Source: Chrysoporthe austroafricana (lineage: Eukaryota; Ascomycota; Sordariomycetes; Diaporthales; Cryphonectriaceae). From it: a stretch of 64,000 nt of DNA. Location of the stretch: contig JYIP02000002.1 of NCBI GenBank assembly GCA_001051155.2, positions 3,913,583 to 3,977,582 of the forward strand, read 5' to 3'. Both the position numbers and the translations under genes were made by a program. The first letter of the stretch is position 1; every line of letters starts with the position of its first letter. This document shows positions 58,650-64,000 of this stretch, piece by piece. The notes under the pieces are model-generated. The model had not been told where the DNA came from, made no database searches, and was given only the letters and a program-made list of their open reading frames with translations.

Positions 58650-61600
58650 TCACTTCCGCGTAACCATCACGTAAGGCACCTCAACGTCCTCGCCGTCCGC
58701 ATCCTCAACGACCACCTCGAAGATGACGTTCTTCTGGTGCGCAGGGATCGGCTTCGTGGAGACCGTCTCCACCAGCTCCGTGAGCTTGAGGCCCATCCGG
58801 GGCTTCGTCTTGTTGGCGGGGAAGAAGGCGGCGTAGAGCAGGCTGACGCCCGAGCTCAGCATGGACAGCGAGAGGCCGAGCTTCTCGAACTCGCCAATGA
58901 GCTCCTGGCAGGTGATGTCGGAAAACTCGAACCGGTCCCAGATCTTGTCCATCGTGTGCTCCTTGCCGTCTGTTCCCTTCCACGTCACCTTCGGGCTGGC
59001 AATGGGCTCGCCGAAGCCGAAGAAGGGCAGCGCCAGGTTGATGAAGCCGTTCTTGTACTGCTCTATGTCCGTCTTTCCGTCCAAGACCTTGAAGAGCTCC
59101 AGCACAACCAGACCCGTGACCAGTGCGGTCGTGGTCGCGATGGCCGGGATAATCTTGCCGGCGATGAACTTCGTCCTGTGACGGTCCGCCGTCTCTATCT
59201 TGTAGTTCAGCGCGCGCAGGTTGCTTGCTGCCGTAATGAAGTCGATGTGGTGGTTGGTGTCATCATCCTTCTCGAACTCAACCGGCGTGAGCTTGAACCC
59301 TGCCAACGACTTGGGGTCGGGTATCTCGCTCGTGATCTTCTCCAGCTCTGCCTCATCATCAAAGGCACCTCCGCCCTGAGCATTGGGATCCTGCGACGTG
59401 TTAGCAGTGAGAAGATGGACAATTTCGGCCTCATGAACTTACAGGATCCTTGTCATCGGCTTGGATCTTGACACCAGGGTCAGGAGAAAAATCGGGAACG
59501 ATCATGGAATCCACAGCAGCCACATATGCCGCACGGCCCTTATCGTGCACATTGATATTGTAGTTGAAGGCGTGCAGATTCGTCGCCGCAACCAGGAATT
59601 GGTAGTGCGTCTCATTATTAATGTCAAACTTCAGTGGATCCGGAGCACGCTTGGGACCGGACCAGAATGGTTGTCCGGTGGAATTGGTGGCATCCTTGGG
59701 GAAGTTGTAGAGAAGCTGCTGTATTGCGTTGTTGTACTGCTTTTCGAAGAGCATACGAGCCCAGCTCACGCAGTCTTCGAAGGTGAGCGGACGCTCGTTC
59801 TTCAGATAGTCCCGAAGCATCGTCAAAGTCGTCTTTTGATCGCCTCCCTGCGCCATTGTGCTCTTCAGATAGTTCGGCTGAGTCAGATACAGGTTCGCAG
59901 TCTCGGCAGGCTTGACAAAAGCGATCTCGAACAGCTCTCGCGCCCATGCGATTGTGTGCTCGATCTTGTTGGGGAAGCTTCGCAGGGTGCACATAGGGAA
60001 GGACTGCTCTGGTGGGTCGACTGATGAGGAGTACGACTCGGTAATTCCTGGCAGAACCACCTGAGTGTTGCCCTTGGTTCCAAGCGTGCCGCTCTCGAGC
60101 AGCGGCTTCTTGAAAAACACACAGCGTCGGTCGACATAGGTTCTCGCCTCCACATTGTCCAAAGCATTTGTGACACCATCTAACTTGGACCAGAACTCCT
60201 CGTTGAAAATCTCCTCGGTCTCGGGACTAACACGATCCTTGAGACAGACGATGTGTCCGGCCAGATCAGGGTTCATGGCTTGGACAGCCTCCGCTGCACA
60301 GTCGCTCTTCATCTTGCCCACATCCTTGGCCCGGAACAAGAACTGTCGGTTCAGATTGCTCTTCTCAATCGAGTCCATATCGGTGATAGTGATCTGGCCA
60401 TTGGGCCCGGTACCGAGACCGATCATGGCCCAGTTCTTCAGCATCTCACAGCCGATGGCACCTGCGCCGACCAAGAACTGCTTCACGTTCGAAAGCTTCT
60501 CCTGGTATTCCTTTCCAAAAACGGCGATTTGGCCATCGTACCGGCTGCCAACGGGGGCACACAGCTCCTCGGATCGCTTGGTGCCTTCAGGAAGAGACTC
60601 GAGCGAGTCGAAATACATCCACTGTTTCACAGGGTGGAATTTGCCCGAGACTGCCTTGAGAACCTCCTGTGCCGTGAGTCCACCAAAGAATGCCGCCATG
60701 GGGTTGAGGTCGCCCATAGCTTGGTAACTCAGTTCCATCAGGAGCTTCTCGTCAATCTCAACCTCAATGCCTTGGTCCTTTGCAAAGACCTTGGCAGATT
60801 CCAGCACCACGGTAGCGTCCTCCTTGTTCATCGGTCTCGGCCAGCGGCCCTGGGACTGTACAAAGGCATGCAGAGCCTGGAAACCGATGTGCAGCTGCTG
60901 AGGGCGGTCGAACTTGGCAAAGTCAGACGGGACGAACTCGGGATCCTTCAACGCGGCCGAGAAGCTCTTGAAGTCCACAATCGTTGGCATCTTGACCTGC
61001 TGGAACAAACCTCCTCGCTTGTACTGGCCCAGGCCAGAGACATCGCCGATCGAGAAAGTATATGGACCCTTCACTGTCACCTTCCGCGGCTCGCAGCCGT
61101 TCAGGGCCTCCATACCCTCGACCTCGGTGAATGTGACATAGTCGCCGTCCTCCAGCCCGTGCCGGGTCTCATCGTTGGCAGACACAACTCCCTCCTCGTC
61201 GATTCCAGCAATGATACCGTTCAGGGGGTTCTCGCCGGTCGAATCGATGATGGAGAACTTCTCGCCGAAGTCGCAGAAGATGCTGCCAAACAGGCCAAAA
61301 GTGTCGGCGGTAATGAAATAGATGCCTTTCGAGTGGCAGTAGTCACCGATTATGATCTGGTGGTTCAGGGGGACGTTTGTAAGGACGACAACTTGGTATT
61401 TGTCAAACTGGGAGAGGTTGTCGGAGAGGCTGTGCATGGCGACAAGTCAGCAGACGTTCCGCAGCGCCCGGAAGCCAGTGTGAAGGGGGAGCATACCCTG
61501 ACGACTGGTGCACGGAAACGGGTGTGTAGGCGTTTAGCTCTGCAACGCGAGGCACCGTCACCTCATCGCGGCGCTTGCCAACATCGCCGGGGCGGAGGAA

Positions 61601-62072
61601 GAACTGAGAGGAGAGGTCTGCGATGGCGACTGGTGCAGGGTCGTAAAGAGTAAGGCTCTTGACGCCAGCCAAGGCGACATTCTTTGCGATCTCGACACCA
61701 AGGCCCTTGAGTCCGACGATAAGCACGTTGGAAGCGCCCATGCGCTTCATGGCCTCATGGCCAAGGACATAGAGCTGTCGGCTGTAGAGCGACTCGTCGA
61801 TCTCGCCAGTGCCGACGACGGAGTCGTCGACCTGCATGCGGGTGACCAGGTCGACCTCGGGAAGCTTCTGGCCCTGCAAACACCAAAGTGTATACGTTAG
61901 CGAAGGCTCGATGAAGGGACAGCCAGGAGCTCAAGCCGCTCGGACGACCCGCGGCGTCCACGGGGGACGCAGGAAGCTCGTTTGCGTCCCGACGGCACGA
62001 GACAAGCCATGGTGGCGGCGTTTGTCAGGCCGCCAGCTCGGAAGTGGGACGGGGCCATCAACTCACAGCCAT
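58650..62072 (-). CDS. uba1: Ubiquitin-activating enzyme E1 (Uba1)
   Basis: Activates ubiquitin with ATP and passes it as a thioester to E2 enzymes, in nucleus and cytosol. Minus-strand exons: 62072-62067 (ATG GCT only), 61873-61497, 61429-59443, 59390-58650; 3111 nt, 1036 aa, in the range of fungal Uba1 (about 1020-1030). Order of domains: inactive adenylation half with [19 protein letters not shown] and [16 protein letters not shown]; first catalytic half-domain; active adenylation half with [18 protein letters not shown] and [18 protein letters not shown]; active cysteine in [23 protein letters not shown]-terminal ubiquitin-fold domain ending [23 protein letters not shown]. The body begins [18 protein letters not shown] with no suitable internal ATG before it. 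The ATG at 62072 with donor GTGAGT gives MA-GQKLPEV. Single-copy essential gene in most fungi. Confidence 0.96.
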
Positions 62073-63653
62073 CGTCTTTTTTGGTAGAGGCAGCGAGTCC
62101 CCGTCGTCCGAAAGCTTTCGCTTCCCCAGTTTGGAGGATTCGGAAGGTGATATCTTCAGCCGAGGAGAGGACCAAGCGTGGAGGCGGTCGGAGATGCTCT
62201 CGTGGGCCGTGTTGTGTTGTGTTGTGTCGTGCCGTGTGGTGTGAATAGTTGAAGCTGCTTTAGGCGGCTCGAGAGGTGTTGGGTGAGCAGGTACGAGGCA
62301 GCCTTGACCCCACCAAGGGTGGCTGCTTCAGGGACGGGCTAAGCGGCGGGGCAACAGGTGCTGGAGGTTGCCTGGTCCACCCAGCCTGCCTGTCACGACA
62401 GATAGTGCTCTTGGTGAAGGTCTGGGGCTTTGAGAATGTCAAGGTGTGCGTCTTCTGATCACGACGCAGCGAGGATTGTATTTGGGATGTTAATATTGAG
62501 AAGTTGCAGCGTCGGGCCCACGGCTCAGCAGCATTGCAGTGCTGCTCCACTGATTTGTCAGAGTTGAAGACGTCAGTCAGTCTGGCGGCAACCCACCTCG
62601 TCGCCACCTCCCTCCCGCTCAGCTCACCTGCCCCACCACAAACAGTCACCACCACCTGCGCCCTCTCCCCTTGAATGTGGAAACCCATCACAGGATACCT
62701 GGCCGTCCGGCATTGACGACAAGGCCGTCTCAGGCCTCGCTGACGCCTGCAAGCCTCCACCCTACCGGCTGGCAAGGGCACGCACCCGGGCGTGCTGGGC
62801 AGGCAGGTCTAATTGAAAAGAAACCCCCCGTACCGGAAGCTAGGTTTCATATGATTCTACTGCTGCCATGGTACGCGTGCCATAGTGGCTCGGTCGCTTC
62901 AGAAGCAATGCACGGCCGGCTCACGAGACCAAAGCCTTATACGGGGCTTGGGGGAAATGTGGCTTGCAGTCTCAAGCAGAAACACACCGTCGTAATATCT
63001 AGAACTCGGCCTGAATTCGTCACATTCCTCGGCCCTTTCCTGGGCCCTGATCTGTTCGTTCGCATCTCACCGGGTAACCCAAGCTCGCTTAGCCGACGCC
63101 AGGTGGGAAAATCTCCCGAGGCACCGTAGCACTAGATCTAGGGGTGACGGTGACCTGTCGGCTTCAGCTGTCTACGAGATCGATGCAGGCCGGACCTCTT
63201 GAGCTCTTCAGGAGCGGTCGGGTCCCTTGCAAGGCGTGCCTGAGACGTGCGACCTTGTGAAGGTGAGCGCGAAGATATGCGAGAGGTTACGCGATCTCAG
63301 TTGTCCGCGGCGGGTAGCCGTTTAGCTGTCTTGCAAGATCGTGCCAGGTTGCCAGATGTCTGGCTACGTGTACACGGGACTCAAGAGGAGGTTCATGCCT
63401 GGTATCCGTCCCCCGGGGCGTCACCTTCTCGCCTGGGGTATTTTGAGCAGGACCACTTTTGATGCGCAAGGCGTCAAGGCAACTATGCGAAAGGCAGGGC
63501 GGGTTACGAGAATATCGATTTACTTCCTTCTAGATTATGCGTAGCGAGCGCCTCAAGACCGTGCGAGCTCCTATAACGACTGTCCATCATATGAGACCAA
63601 TGCCATGCCGCCCTTCACCTTCGCAAAATCATCCTATATAGAGATCGATGATC
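62073..63653. other. Spacer between UBA1 promoter and FKBP 3' end
   Basis: 1.58 kb. Immediately upstream of UBA1 lies a GTTGT/GTGTTGTG-rich stretch (62211-62235). No gene, tRNA or repeat element recognised in the remainder. Confidence 0.5.
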
Positions 63654-64000
63654 TCAGTTGACGGCCTTCAGGTGGACGTCGCTGGATTGCCATGTCAGTC
63701 CTACTGTATGGCGGGTCTGGGATCGAAGAGTCGGGCAGCAAAACTCACAAGATCAGGTCACTGTTAGGGGGGATGTGGCCGGGGAACCCGCTGAACGACT
63801 TGTTAGCATCATCCTCCAACGACGATCGGAGAAGGGAGCGGCTCGTACCGAGCACCATAGCCGTAATCACTGCAGCAGAGGCATGGTTAGCTTTCCTGGC
63901 TGCCCTTCAATCAAGTTGCAACGTTAGCGGGAGGCCTACCTGGTGATGTCGAGAGTGGCCTTCTCGCCGACCTTCATCTTAGTGACACCCTCATCCCAGC
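63654..64000 (-). CDS. fpr1: FKBP12-type peptidyl-prolyl cis-trans isomerase, 3' part (runs off the window)
   Basis: Small prolyl isomerase that binds FK506 and rapamycin; the family's drug complexes inhibit calcineurin or TOR. Only the last four exons are in view, minus strand: 64000-63940 (partial), 63869-63849 (21 nt), 63790-63749 (42 nt), 63681-63654. Spliced in frame they read GWDEGVTKMKVGEKATLDIT, SDYGYGAR, GFPGHIPPNSDLIF, DVHLKAVN and stop. The Trp of GWDEGV, the Tyr of DYGYG, and the IPPNS-L-F-V pattern match FKBP12 binding-pocket positions. The introns (70, 58 and 67 nt) are GT-AG. The start and N-terminal 55 or so residues lie to the right of position 64000. Because the exons are so short the gene is easily missed. 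Confidence 0.88.

Noticed and set aside
61874..61879. Start of E1 at the codon just before GGCCAGAAG
   Set aside because: That triplet is TTG inside an acceptor (TTTGCAG). The ATG GCT exon at 62072-62067 splices to it in frame.
1..64000. CRISPR arrays, rRNA, intact transposon or viral genes
   Set aside because: No regularly spaced direct repeats, rRNA-like sequence, transposase core or terminal inverted repeats were seen; the window is eukaryotic.

Overview
The window looks like nuclear DNA of a GC-rich filamentous ascomycete (Pezizomycotina, most likely Sordariomycetes-like). Protein-coding genes carry short GT-AG introns of about 45-80 nt with CTNAC-type branch points. Housekeeping genes have their nearest recognisable relatives in filamentous fungi. 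A head-to-head pair of myosin-motor chitin synthases, a filamentous-fungal hallmark, is present. I rebuilt exon structures by hand; for every complete gene except the Rkm5-like one the summed exons are a multiple of three and end in a stop.

Left part (1-11.5 kb), accessory in flavour: a cytochrome P450 (minus), then two convergent LaeA-like SAM methyltransferases, separated by long spacers without recognisable genes. This could be the edge of a secondary-metabolism locus, but no backbone enzyme is in view. The first methyltransferase has a probable GC-AG intron and a 4-nt microexon.

Middle (13.8-40 kb), mostly core genes: CDC45 (replication helicase), a hemerythrin-domain protein, NCS-1 calcium sensor, long-chain acyl-CoA synthetase, BMS1 (ribosome biogenesis GTPase), isopropylmalate dehydratase (leucine synthesis), an Rkm5-like ribosomal-protein lysine methyltransferase, a tiny I9-type proteinase inhibitor, and a mitochondrial PDK/BCKDK-type kinase.

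Right part (40-64 kb): class VII-type (csmB-like, minus) and class V-type (csmA-like, plus) myosin-motor chitin synthases diverge from a shared 3.85-kb spacer. They are followed by a glutathionyl-hydroquinone reductase with an assembly gap in one intron, the ubiquitin-activating enzyme E1, and at the right edge the 3' half of an FKBP12-type prolyl isomerase split into very small exons.

Apart from the P450/methyltransferase group and the chitin-synthase pair, the genes do not form an evident functional system; the order is that of an ordinary fungal chromosome arm. I found no rRNA, tRNA, CRISPR array or intact transposon. The most unusual observations are splicing related (microexons, two probable GC-AG introns, an unresolved frame in the Rkm5-like gene) and several low-complexity tracts in introns and promoters.
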